In this document: one piece after another, positions 6,548 through 12,956 of the stretch
Layout of the letters: every line of letters begins with the position of its first letter
Position numbering within the stretch: the stretch's first letter is position 1
Assembly: GCA_947167725.1 (NCBI GenBank)
Contig: CAMVJF010000027.1
Coordinates: forward strand, 1 to 12,956
Direction of reading: 5' to 3'
From: an uncultured Clostridia bacterium
GTDB taxonomy: Bacteria; Bacillota; Clostridia; Oscillospirales; Oscillospiraceae
DNA: 12,956 bases
Program-made: the position numbers and the translations under genes
Notes under the pieces: generated by a model
Told to the model about the DNA's origin: nothing
The model's database searches: none
The model's input: the letters and a program-made list of their open reading frames with translations, nothing else

Positions 6548-7398
6548 TGAAGAAACAGAAACAGTTCTCTCCTCTCAGCCGCATCCTCACCGTGGCCTTC
6601 GCGCTGCTCAGTCTCGTGTGGGTCATCCCGGTCTACGAGGTGCTGATCAACTCCTTCAAGGCCAACTCCTTCGTCAATACCGAGGCCTTCGCCTTCCCCA
6701 GAGCCGAGAGCTTCGTGGGCTTCGCGAACTACATCAAGGGCATGACCTTCGGCAACTATCCCTTCCTGAAATCCGTCGGCTTCAGCCTTTTCATCACGGT
6801 CGCCTCCGTGTTCCTGATCCTGCTGTTCACCTCCATGAGCGCGTGGTACATCGCCCGCGTCAATTCCACGGTGTCCAAGGTCTTCTATTACCTCTGCCTC
6901 TTCTCGATGATCGTCCCCTTCCAGATGGTCATGTTCACGCTGACCTTTACCGCCGACCAGCTCAAGCTCAACACCCCCTGGACCATCCCGGTGGTGTATC
7001 TCGGCTTCGGCGCGGGACTTGCGATCTTCATGTTCGTCGGCTTCGTCAAGGGCCTGCCGCTTGAGATCGAGGAGGCTGCCGCGATCGACGGCTGCGGCCC
7101 GATCCGCACCTTCTTCATGGTCGTGCTGCCGATGCTCAAGCCGACGCTGATCTCCGTGGGCATCCTCGAGACCATGTGGGTCTGGAACGACTACCTCCTG
7201 CCCTACCTCGTCCTGGACCGCACGAAGTATATGACCATCCCGATCCACGTCCAGTACCTCAAGGGCAGCTACGGCACCGTGGACCTTGGCGCAACGATGG
7301 CGGTCATCATGCTCTCGATCATCCCGATCATCATCCTCTACATCATCTGCCAGAAGTACATCATCAAGGGCGTCGCCGCCGGCGCGGTCAAGGGCTGA
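6547..7398 (+). CDS. Sugar ABC transporter permease, MalG/UgpE type
   Basis: The second, 283-residue half of the importer channel. It has a hydrophobic span at 13-36, further spans near 78-101, 111-133, 146-168, 196-214 and 249-269, and an EAA loop EEAAAIDGCGPIRTFFMVVLP (about 175-195). NSFK (35-38) after the first span is usual for the MalG subfamily. Its ribosome binding site AGGAGG (6531-6536) lies inside the end of the upstream permease, and the genes share one base (TAATG), so translation is coupled. No ATP-binding subunit follows; importers of this class commonly use a shared ATPase encoded elsewhere. No glycoside hydrolase is adjacent to hint at the sugar. Confidence 0.92.
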   Translation: MKKQKQFSPLSRILTVAFALLSLVWVIPVYEVLINSFKANSFVNTEAFAFPRAESFVGFANYIKGMTFGNYPFLKSVGFSLFITVASVFLILLFTSMSAWYIARVNSTVSKVFYYLCLFSMIVPFQMVMFTLTFTADQLKLNTPWTIPVVYLGFGAGLAIFMFVGFVKGLPLEIEEAAAIDGCGPIRTFFMVVLPMLKPTLISVGILETMWVWNDYLLPYLVLDRTKYMTIPIHVQYLKGSYGTVDLGATMAVIMLSIIPIIILYIICQKYIIKGVAAGAVKG

Positions 7399-7420
7399 GC
7401 GGTACGCGAAACGACAAAGG

Positions 7421-7456
7421 AGCGCCTCTGTTTTCGAACGAGAAAACAGAGGCGCT
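7421..7456. terminator. Strong hairpin ending the ABC operon
   Basis: A 15-bp perfect stem (7421-7435 with 7442-7456) around a six-base loop, 22 bases after the permease stop codon. The U tract after it is poor on both strands, so it may be an mRNA 3'-end stabiliser or a bidirectional terminator helped by the second hairpin. Confidence 0.65.
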
Positions 7457-7471
7457 TCCATATTGCCCGGA

Positions 7472-7515
7472 AACGCGAAAGATCCCGGGGCGTCCGCCCC
7501 GGGATCTTTCGCGTT
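7472..7515. terminator. Very long hairpin ending the khpA operon
   Basis: 7472-7492 is the exact reverse complement of 7495-7515: 21 paired bases with only two bases between the arms, so the last pair or two must open to form the loop. It begins two bases beyond the khpA stop codon. On the minus strand the transcript continues with only UU paired and a further U, so it is an unusual terminator by U-tract criteria. Confidence 0.7.
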
Positions 7516-7517
7516 GA

Positions 7518-7748
7518 TCAGTCCATGATCTCTACGGAGATCTTCTTGCCCTTCCTCTGGGCAACGGCGCGCATCAGGATGCGGATCTGCTTGACGATCC
7601 GGCCCTGGCGGCCGATGACCTTGCCCATATCGCCGTCGGCGACGTGAACCTCATAGATCGTCTCGCCGTCGGCTTTGCGCTCGGTCACAGAGACTTCGTC
7701 GGGATGCTCGACGAGGCTCTGTACAATGTAGGTCAGAAGTTCTTTCAC
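7518..7748 (-). CDS. khpA: KhpA, KH-domain RNA-binding protein
   Basis: A 76-residue single KH domain. The RNA-binding GxxG loop is IGRQGR (45-50) in GKVIGRQGRIVKQIRILM, and the length equals that of KhpA (formerly YlqC). In Firmicutes KhpA partners with KhpB and binds many RNAs, affecting cell division and length. The GTG start is supported by GAGGAG 9 bases upstream and by the conserved MKELLTYIV beginning. It follows rpsP after 22 bases, the usual place. It is the last gene of this operon: a long hairpin starts two bases past the stop, and rimM, trmD and rplS, which often follow, are absent. Confidence 0.92.
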   Translation of the reverse strand: MKELLTYIVQSLVEHPDEVSVTERKADGETIYEVHVADGDMGKVIGRQGRIVKQIRILMRAVAQRKGKKISVEIMD

Positions 7749-7770
7749 TCTCGATCGCTCCTCAACTCCA

Positions 7771-8007
7771 TTACGCTTCGATCTTCTTCAAAAGGCCGCG
7801 TACGGTATCGGTGGGCTGAGCGCCCTGAGAGATCCAGTACTTCACGCGCTCGACGTCGAGCTTCAGCTTCTCGCCGTCGGTCATCGGATCGTAGATGCCA
7901 AGCTCCTCGATGAAGCGGCCGTCGCGCGGGGAACGCGAATCGGCGACAACGACACGATAGTAAGGAGCCTTCTTGGCGCCCATTCTGCGAAGTCTGATTT
8001 TAACCAT
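7771..8007 (-). CDS. rpsP: 30S ribosomal protein S16
   Basis: The 78-residue product matches S16 throughout: MVKIRLRRMGAKKAPYYRVV at the N-terminus, then VADSRSPRDGRFIEELGIYDP and the conserved end of the S16 core around VKYWISQGAQPTDTV. S16 binds 16S rRNA and helps assemble the small subunit. A near-perfect GGAGGTGA precedes the ATG. It lies downstream of ffh, with a 69-base gap that holds a small hairpin, and upstream of khpA. Confidence 0.97.
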   Translation of the reverse strand: MVKIRLRRMGAKKAPYYRVVVADSRSPRDGRFIEELGIYDPMTDGEKLKLDVERVKYWISQGAQPTDTVRGLLKKIEA

Positions 8008-8048
8008 GTATCTTCACCTCCATAAAGTATTCTCTGCTTTATTACAAA

Positions 8049-8064
8049 CACGCGCCTTCGCGTG
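8049..8064 (-). promoter_or_regulatory. Small hairpin in the ffh-rpsP gap (weak terminator or processing site)
   Basis: On the minus strand CACGCG pairs with CGCGTG around AAGG, followed by TTTGTAAT. It could reduce read-through from ffh or protect an rpsP-khpA mRNA. A poor promoter-like pair (TTGCAT, 18 bases, TGTAAT) overlaps it, so a separate promoter for the ribosomal genes is possible but weakly supported. Confidence 0.35.
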
Positions 8065-8076
8065 ATGCAACCGATT

Positions 8077-9456
8077 TCAGAATCCGAAGCCGCCGAGACC
8101 GCCCATGCCGCCGAAGCCGCCCATGCCGCCCATGCGGCCGAGCTTCTTCTGCATCTTCTTCATGTTCTTGCCCGAGAACTGCTTCATCATCTGCTGCATG
8201 GCCTCGAACTGCTTGAGCAGGCGGTTGACGTCCACGACCTGAGTGCCGGAGCCGGCCGCGATGCGCTTCTTGCGGCTGGAGTTGAGCAGCGAAGGATTGT
8301 CGCGCTCGGCCTGCGTCATCGAGAGGATGATGGCCTCCTGCCGCGCCATCGCCTTGTCGTCGAGCTTCGCGCCCTTGAGCGCGTTTGCGTTCATGCCGGG
8401 GATCATCGCGGCGATGCTCTCCAGATCGCCCATGTTTTTGAGCTGGCCCATCTGGTCGAGATAATCGCTGAGCGTGAAGCGGTTGGCGCGCAGCTTTTCC
8501 GCCGCCTCGAGCGCCTTCTTTTCATCGTAGCTCTGCTCGGCCTTTTCGATGAGCGTCAGCACGTCGCCCATACCGAGGATGCGCGAGGCCATGCGGTCGG
8601 GGTGGAAGGGCTCGATCATATCGAGCTTCTCGCCCACGCCGATGAACTTGATCGGCTTGCCGGTGGCCGCGCGGATCGAGAGCGCGGCGCCGCCTCTCGC
8701 GTCGCCGTCGAGCTTGGTGAGCATGACGCCCGTCACGCCCAGCGCCTCGTCAAAAGCGGTCGCGGCGTTGACGGCGTCCTGGCCGGTCATCGCGTCGACG
8801 ACGAGCAGGATCTCGGCCGGCTCGACTGCGTCGCGGATGTTGCGCAGCTCGTCCATCAGCTCCTCGTCGATGTGCAGACGGCCCGCCGTATCGAGGAAGA
8901 CGAGGTCGTTGCCGTGCTTCTTCGCGTGCTCCACCGCGGCCTTCGCAATATCGACGGGGTTGCTCTGGCCCATCTGGAACACGGGAAGGTCGAGCTGTCT
9001 GCCGACCGTTTCGAGCTGCTTGATGGCGGCGGGACGGTAGATGTCGCAGGCAACGAGCAGCGGACGCTTGCCTTGACGGCGCATGTAGGCGGCGAGCTTG
9101 GCACCGTTGGTGGTCTTGCCCGCGCCCTGCAGGCCGACGAGCATCACGACGCTCGGCGATTTTGAGGAGATGTTGAGCTTTTGATTTGCCCCGCCCATGA
9201 GCGAGCAGAGCTCCTCGTTGACGATCTTGATGACCATCTGGGCCGGCGAGAGAGACTCGAGCACATCGGCGCCGCTGGCGCGCTCGGTGACGGACTTGGT
9301 AAAGTCCTTGACCACCTTGTAGCTGACGTCTGCCTCCAGCAGGGCCATGCGCACCTCGCGCATCGCCTCCTTGACGTCGGCGGGGGTCAGACGGCCCTTA
9401 CCGCGCAGACGCTTGAAGGCGGCGTTCAGTTTTTCCGATAAGCTTTCAAATGCCAT
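8077..9456 (-). CDS. ffh: Signal recognition particle protein Ffh (SRP54)
   Basis: The GTPase of the signal recognition particle; with 4.5S/SRP RNA it binds signal sequences on ribosomes and delivers them to FtsY. The 459-residue length is typical. The N domain covers about 1-95. The G domain shows GLQGAGKTT (108-116), DIYRPAA (138-144), DTAGR (189-193) and TKLDGDARGG (247-256). The M domain (about 325-435) has the RNA-binding signature around SRKKRIAAGSGTQVVDVN (394-411) and a methionine-rich helix QMMKQF. The tail (440-459) is almost only Gly, Met and Phe. GAGAGG lies 7 bases before the ATG, and the gap to the ylxM stop codon is 3 bases. Confidence 0.98.
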   Translation of the reverse strand: MAFESLSEKLNAAFKRLRGKGRLTPADVKEAMREVRMALLEADVSYKVVKDFTKSVTERASGADVLESLSPAQMVIKIVNEELCSLMGGANQKLNISSKSPSVVMLVGLQGAGKTTNGAKLAAYMRRQGKRPLLVACDIYRPAAIKQLETVGRQLDLPVFQMGQSNPVDIAKAAVEHAKKHGNDLVFLDTAGRLHIDEELMDELRNIRDAVEPAEILLVVDAMTGQDAVNAATAFDEALGVTGVMLTKLDGDARGGAALSIRAATGKPIKFIGVGEKLDMIEPFHPDRMASRILGMGDVLTLIEKAEQSYDEKKALEAAEKLRANRFTLSDYLDQMGQLKNMGDLESIAAMIPGMNANALKGAKLDDKAMARQEAIILSMTQAERDNPSLLNSSRKKRIAAGSGTQVVDVNRLLKQFEAMQQMMKQFSGKNMKKMQKKLGRMGGMGGFGGMGGLGGFGF

Positions 9457-9459
9457 GGT

Positions 9460-9819
9460 CTATCCTCTCTCCAACAGGGCCCCGAGCCCGTCCGAAAGCC
9501 TGTGGGCGAGCGTCTGCGCCTCCTCGCCGAGGGGGAGGGCGAGCAGCTTCTCCGCCGTCTCGCCGAGTCTCTCCAGCGCCCTTTGCGTCTCGGAAAAGCG
9601 GCGGATCAGCCCGGTCTTTTCCTCGATCTCCTCCAGCGAGGCGAGGGCGCGGCGGATGTTGTCCCATACGCCCTGACGCGAGATGCCGCACTGTTCGGCG
9701 ATCTCGGCAAGGGAGAGGTCCTCGTTGAAGTGGAGCTCGCAGCACTCGCGCTGTTTGTCGGTCAGCAGCTCGCCGTAGAAGTCCAGCAGCAGGCTCTGCA
9801 TATATCTGTCCTCCGCCAC
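9460..9819 (-). CDS. ylxM: YlxM, HTH protein of the SRP operon
   Basis: A 119-residue sigma-70 region 4-like helix-turn-helix protein found next to ffh in Gram-positive bacteria; in Streptococcus it is reported to bind SRP components. LLLDFYGELLTDKQREC and LSLAEIAEQCGISRQGVWDNIRRA are the family hallmarks. The start is uncertain. GTG at 9819 has GGGAGG 9 bases upstream and gives an N-terminus of the length usual in YlxM. ATG at 9801 has GGAGG 8 bases upstream and would give 113 residues. A TTG at 9840 also lies in frame but is less likely. It is first in the operon, downstream of a consensus promoter. Confidence 0.9.
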   Translation of the reverse strand: MAEDRYMQSLLLDFYGELLTDKQRECCELHFNEDLSLAEIAEQCGISRQGVWDNIRRALASLEEIEEKTGLIRRFSETQRALERLGETAEKLLALPLGEEAQTLAHRLSDGLGALLERG

Positions 9820-9828
9820 GCTGCCGCA

Positions 9829-9834
9829 CCTCCC
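9829..9834 (-). promoter_or_regulatory. Ribosome binding site supporting the GTG start of ylxM
   Basis: GGGAGG on the minus strand, 9 bases before GTG 9819. A second GGAGG (9814-9810) sits 8 bases before the alternative ATG at 9801, so two start sites 18 bases apart each have a proper binding site. Confidence 0.5.
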
Positions 9835-9864
9835 TGTCAAGCAAACCTTCTTTACAGCAGAGGC

Positions 9865-9893
9865 ATTATAGCAGAGCCGGCTTCTTCTGTCAA
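9865..9893 (-). promoter_or_regulatory. Consensus sigma-A promoter for ylxM-ffh-rpsP-khpA
   Basis: On the minus strand, TTGACA (9893-9888), a 17-base spacer and TATAAT (9870-9865): 12 of 12 consensus positions. Initiation near 9858 gives a leader of about 40 bases. This fits strong constitutive expression of a housekeeping operon. Confidence 0.9.
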
Positions 9894-10025
9894 GGCTTTT
9901 TTCTTGGCAGAGATGGCATGTATAAGAGCACCGCGGGCGGGAAAACTGGAATTATCCATTTTTATCTAATTTATCCCCCGACTCTGCGCGCCTGCGCCGG
10001 GCGGCGGGCGTGAAAGAGGCGTTTC

Positions 10026-12956
10026 ATGGATATCGTATCGTCAAGACTGCATATCGACGAGGGGAAGCTTTTCGCCTACGCGGCGTCGGCGGCAAAGCTC
10101 ATCGAACCGGATGCGGAAAGCGCGCCCGGCGCCGAGGCGAGAGCGCTGCGCGCAGACCGTCTCGCGCTGCGGCGCGCCCGCGCGGCGATGGCCGCGGCGG
10201 TCAGGAAGGGAGAGACGCCGACGGCGGCCGAGGAGTGGCTGCTCGACAACTATTATCTGATCGTGCGCGAGGGGAAGAGCGCGGCGGAGGCGCTGCGCAG
10301 CTGCGGCCCCCTCCGCAGCTGCGGAGGAGAAAGCCTCGTATTCGCACTCTGCCGCGCGCTGCTGCGCTCCGGCGGCGGAAAGCTGAACGAGGAGCGGCTC
10401 CGGATCTTTCTCGACGGCTTCCAGAGCGAGCGTGTCCTGATGCAGAGCGAGCTTTCGGCGCTCGGCGTCATGCTGCGCTGCGCGGTGATCGGGGCGATCG
10501 GCGAGGTCTGCCGCGCGCTCGCGCGCGGCGAGGAGGAGAGCTGCGCGGCGCTGCTCGCGGCGCTCTTCTCCGCGCTTCGGCTGCTGCCGCTGATGGATCT
10601 CGAGCGTCTTGTCGAGCGTGTGAACGTGCCGGGGCTGATCCTCGAGCAGGACGCGACGGGCGAGTATCCGCGCATGGACGCGCTGACAAAGCGGGACTAT
10701 CTCCGGCGTGTCGCCGCGCTCGCGGCGGAGAAGGGCGTCTCCGAGCAGGACTGCGCCCGCGCGCTCATCGAGCGGCAGCGGCGCGAAGGGAAGCACGTCG
10801 GCTTTTTCCTCTATGAAGACATCGACAAGCGAGGCGGCGAGCTGTACATCGGTGCGACGCTGGCGCTCACGGCGGCGCTCACGCTGCTGATCGGCTTCCT
10901 CTGGGGCTGGTGGGCGGCGGCCCTGCTGCTCCCGGTTTCCGAGACCGTGGAGCACGCGGCCGAATTCCTGCTCTCGCGCCTGATCCGGCCGCGGCGTCTG
11001 CCGCGCATGGATATGCGGCAGGGGATCCCGCCCGAGGGGCGGACGATCTGCGTCCTTTCGGTTCTGCTCTCTTCTCCGGAGGCGGCGGAGAGGAGCGCGA
11101 AAAAACTTGAGCGGCTGTATCATGCGTGCGGCGGGGGGAAGCAGCGCGGGGCGCTCTCCTTCGGTCTGCTCGCCGACCTGCCCGAGGCCAACGAGGCGGA
11201 GACGGAAGGCGACGCCGCGGCGCTCGCCAAGGCGAAGGAGGCGATCGCGGCGCTCAACGAACGGCTCGGCGGCGGCTTTTGCCTGCTGACCAGACCGCGC
11301 AGCTTTGACGGCGAACGCTGGAGCGGCTCCGAGCGCAAGCGCGGCGCGCTCTGCGAGCTGGCGAGATTGCTGTGCGGCGAGGAGAGCGCGCTGCGCCTCG
11401 CGGGCGACGCCGCCTGTACGGAGGGCGCGCGCTTCATCCTGACGCTCGACGGCGACACGGAGATCTATCCCGGCGCGATAAGCGAGCTCATCGGCGCGGC
11501 GCTCCATCCGCTCAACCGGGCGCGCCTCGATCCGGCGCGCGGCGCGGTGACGGGAGGTCATGCGATCTTCCAGCCGCGGTTGAGCGTCACGCTCCCGAGC
11601 GCGACGGCCACAGATTTTGCGATCCTGTTTGCCGGGATCGGCGGAAGCGATCCCTACGGGACGCTCTGCGGCGAGCTCTACATGGACGCCTTCGGCTCCG
11701 GAGGCTTCAGCGGCAAGGGGCTGATCGACGCCGCGGCGCTGCTTGCCTGTACGGCGGAACGTTTTGACGGCAGGGGCGTGCTGTCGCACGACGCGCCGGA
11801 GGGCGCCTATCTGCGCGGCGCCCTGGTGAGCGACGAGGAGTTTTTCGATGCCTTCCCCGCCTCTCCGGCCGCCTACTATCGCCGGATGCGCCGCTGGGTG
11901 CGCGGCGACTGGCAGAATCTGCGCTTCCTGTTCGCGCGCGAGCTCCCGCCGATCGAGCGGCGGCGTTTTTTCGACAAGCTGCGGCGCAGCCTCGTCCCTG
12001 CCGCGACCCTGCTCGCGCTGCTCGCGGGCTTCTTTTTCCCGGCTCGGGCGGGAGCGGCGGCCGCGGCCGCCGCGCTGTGTCTGCTCTCGGAGCTGATCCC
12101 TGCGCTAACGGGAGAGCTGCGCTGCTTCCGCAGCAGACGCGCACGGCGCTGGACGCGGGTGATGACCGGGCTCGGCGGCGCGATCGCACGCAATTTCATG
12201 CGCCTGTGGCTGCTGCCGTGGGAAGCATGGATCTGTCTCGGCGCGGCGCTGACGGCGCTCTGGCGCATGTTCGTGTCGAAGCGGCGCCTGCTCGAATGGG
12301 AGACGGCGGCGCAAAGCGAGCTTCGCGGCGATTCGCTCGGCGGCTATGCCCGGGCGATGGCGCCGATCATCCCGCTCGCGCTCGCGGCGATGTGCTTTTC
12401 CGCGGCGGTGATCGGGCGAGCGGCCGGGTTGATGTGGCTGCTCTCGCCGGCCGCGCTCTGGGCGCTGTCCCTTCCCGCGTCGCGCGAGAGCGCGCTCAGC
12501 GCGCGTGACGCGGAATACCTGCGTGAGACGGCGGCGGAGCAATGGCGCTTTTTCTCCCGCTGGAGCACACGCGAGGACAACGGTCTGCCTCCGGACAACG
12601 TCCAGCTCCAACCGCTGCGCGGGGCGGCGCACAACGTCTCGCCGACGAATCTCGGCCTCGCGATGACGGCGGCGGTCGCGGCCGCCGATCTCTCGATCAT
12701 CGGTGCGGAGGAGGCGCTTGCGCGTATCGGACGGATCGCGGACACGGCGGAGCGCATGGAACGCTACCGGGGACACTTCTACAACTGGTACGACACGCGC
12801 TCTCTCGCGGTGCTCCAGCCGGCCTTCGTTTCGACCGTTGACAGCGGCAATCTTTGCGCGGCGCTGCTCACGGCCGCGGCCTTCGCCGATGAAAACGGCC
12901 GGTGCGGACTTGCCGCCAGGCTGCGCGCGCTCGGGGAGAAAATGGATTTCTCCTTT
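10026..12956 (+). CDS. Cyclic beta-1,2-glucan synthase-like protein (NdvB/ChvB/Cgs family), N-terminal 977 residues (partial)
   Basis: This frame is open from ATG 10026 to the window end; NdvB-family proteins reach about 2,800 residues. The order of motifs matches the family. The N-terminal region has TAAEEWLLDNYYLI (66-79) and HVGFFLY (257-263). A hydrophobic membrane stretch follows at about 274-306. The GT84 glycosyltransferase has GSERKRG (434-440), the donor-site LDGDT (474-478), LSHDAPEG (586-593) and RRWVRGDWQ (622-630). Further membrane segments lie at about 660-690 and 720-830. The glucoamylase-like, GH189-type domain begins with PDNVQLQPLRG (856 on), AHNVSPTNLGL (868-878), GHFYNWYDTR (916-925) and VDSGNL (938-943). 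Known members polymerise UDP-glucose into beta-1,2-glucan at the inner membrane and cyclise it. GAGG sits 6 bases before the ATG. No convincing promoter is visible. Whether the product is cyclic, linear or modified needs the missing C-terminal part, usually GH94-like. Confidence 0.85.
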   Translation, partial: MDIVSSRLHIDEGKLFAYAASAAKLIEPDAESAPGAEARALRADRLALRRARAAMAAAVRKGETPTAAEEWLLDNYYLIVREGKSAAEALRSCGPLRSCGGESLVFALCRALLRSGGGKLNEERLRIFLDGFQSERVLMQSELSALGVMLRCAVIGAIGEVCRALARGEEESCAALLAALFSALRLLPLMDLERLVERVNVPGLILEQDATGEYPRMDALTKRDYLRRVAALAAEKGVSEQDCARALIERQRREGKHVGFFLYEDIDKRGGELYIGATLALTAALTLLIGFLWGWWAAALLLPVSETVEHAAEFLLSRLIRPRRLPRMDMRQGIPPEGRTICVLSVLLSSPEAAERSAKKLERLYHACGGGKQRGALSFGLLADLPEANEAETEGDAAALAKAKEAIAALNERLGGGFCLLTRPRSFDGERWSGSERKRGALCELARLLCGEESALRLAGDAACTEGARFILTLDGDTEIYPGAISELIGAALHPLNRARLDPARGAVTGGHAIFQPRLSVTLPSATATDFAILFAGIGGSDPYGTLCGELYMDAFGSGGFSGKGLIDAAALLACTAERFDGRGVLSHDAPEGAYLRGALVSDEEFFDAFPASPAAYYRRMRRWVRGDWQNLRFLFARELPPIERRRFFDKLRRSLVPAATLLALLAGFFFPARAGAAAAAAALCLLSELIPALTGELRCFRSRRARRWTRVMTGLGGAIARNFMRLWLLPWEAWICLGAALTALWRMFVSKRRLLEWETAAQSELRGDSLGGYARAMAPIIPLALAAMCFSAAVIGRAAGLMWLLSPAALWALSLPASRESALSARDAEYLRETAAEQWRFFSRWSTREDNGLPPDNVQLQPLRGAAHNVSPTNLGLAMTAAVAAADLSIIGAEEALARIGRIADTAERMERYRGHFYNWYDTRSLAVLQPAFVSTVDSGNLCAALLTAAAFADENGRCGLAARLRALGEKMDFSF
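10292..10327 (+). repeat. 18-bp imperfect tandem repeat inside the glucan synthase gene
   Basis: Two adjacent 18-base units share an 11-base core CGCAGCTGCGG and encode LRSCGP followed by LRSCGG. The repeat falls in the N-terminal region, where relatives have two spaced glycines, so it may be a small duplication or convergence on the family pattern. The frame is kept. Confidence 0.5.

Noticed and set aside
9898..9926. Promoter-like TATAAG for the glucan synthase
   Set aside because: No acceptable -35 at 16-18 bases; TTGGCA upstream is only 11 bases away. I would not call it without RNA data.
10010..10816. Plus-strand frame overlapping the start of the glucan synthase
   Set aside because: Arg/Ala-rich out-of-frame shadow ending at 10816, while the frame from 10026 runs unbroken to the window end with recognisable domains.
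10041..11789. 582-residue minus-strand frame
   Set aside because: Arg/Ala/Glu-rich shadow opposite the NdvB-like frame, whose motifs are in family order.
1..12956. Mobile elements, CRISPR arrays, tRNA or rRNA genes, toxin-antitoxin or defence genes
   Set aside because: No transposase or integrase motifs, regularly spaced repeats, cloverleaf-like sequences or known defence motifs were seen on either strand.

Overview
The window comes from a GC-rich, Gram-positive-type anaerobe, most likely a Clostridia member of the Oscillospiraceae kind. This rests on the ylxM-ffh-rpsP-khpA order, strong GGAGG ribosome binding sites with TTG and GTG starts, near-consensus sigma-A promoters with 17-base spacers, a Cys-rich lipobox on a sugar-binding lipoprotein, and a ferredoxin-type oxidoreductase. 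The lineage is inferred from style and gene content, not from a database search.

Layout: (1) 1-901, minus strand: the N-terminal 300 residues of a 4Fe-4S protein that runs off the left edge. It has its own promoter and a leader hairpin. (2) 1169-3863, plus strand: a compact larB-larE-larC operon. It encodes the three enzymes that turn nicotinic acid adenine dinucleotide into the nickel-pincer nucleotide (NPN) cofactor; no larA-type user enzyme is in view. (3) 4139-7398, plus strand: a carbohydrate-type ABC importer with a binding lipoprotein and two permeases. No ATPase is encoded here, so a shared MsmK/UgpC-type ATPase elsewhere is likely. A promoter and two adjacent hairpins precede it, and two terminator hairpins separate the binding protein from the permeases. 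(4) 7421-7515: two very strong hairpins between convergent operons. (5) 9819-7518, minus strand: the SRP/ribosome operon ylxM-ffh-rpsP-khpA, driven by a promoter matching the sigma-A consensus exactly (9865-9893). It stops after khpA instead of continuing into rimM-trmD-rplS. (6) 10026-12956, plus strand: the first 977 residues of a very large protein of the cyclic beta-1,2-glucan synthase (NdvB/ChvB/Cgs) family. It contains the N-terminal region, the GT84 glycosyltransferase domain and the start of the glucoamylase-like domain, and it runs off the right edge.

Two of the real genes (the 4Fe-4S protein and the glucan synthase) run off the window edges and had to be translated by hand. I found no mobile element, CRISPR array, tRNA or rRNA. 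No gap between genes exceeds 300 bases. I do not see a clearly new multi-gene system. The points most worth a second look are the glucan synthase in a Gram-positive background, the palindromic leader of the ABC operon, and the NPN operon without a visible client enzyme.
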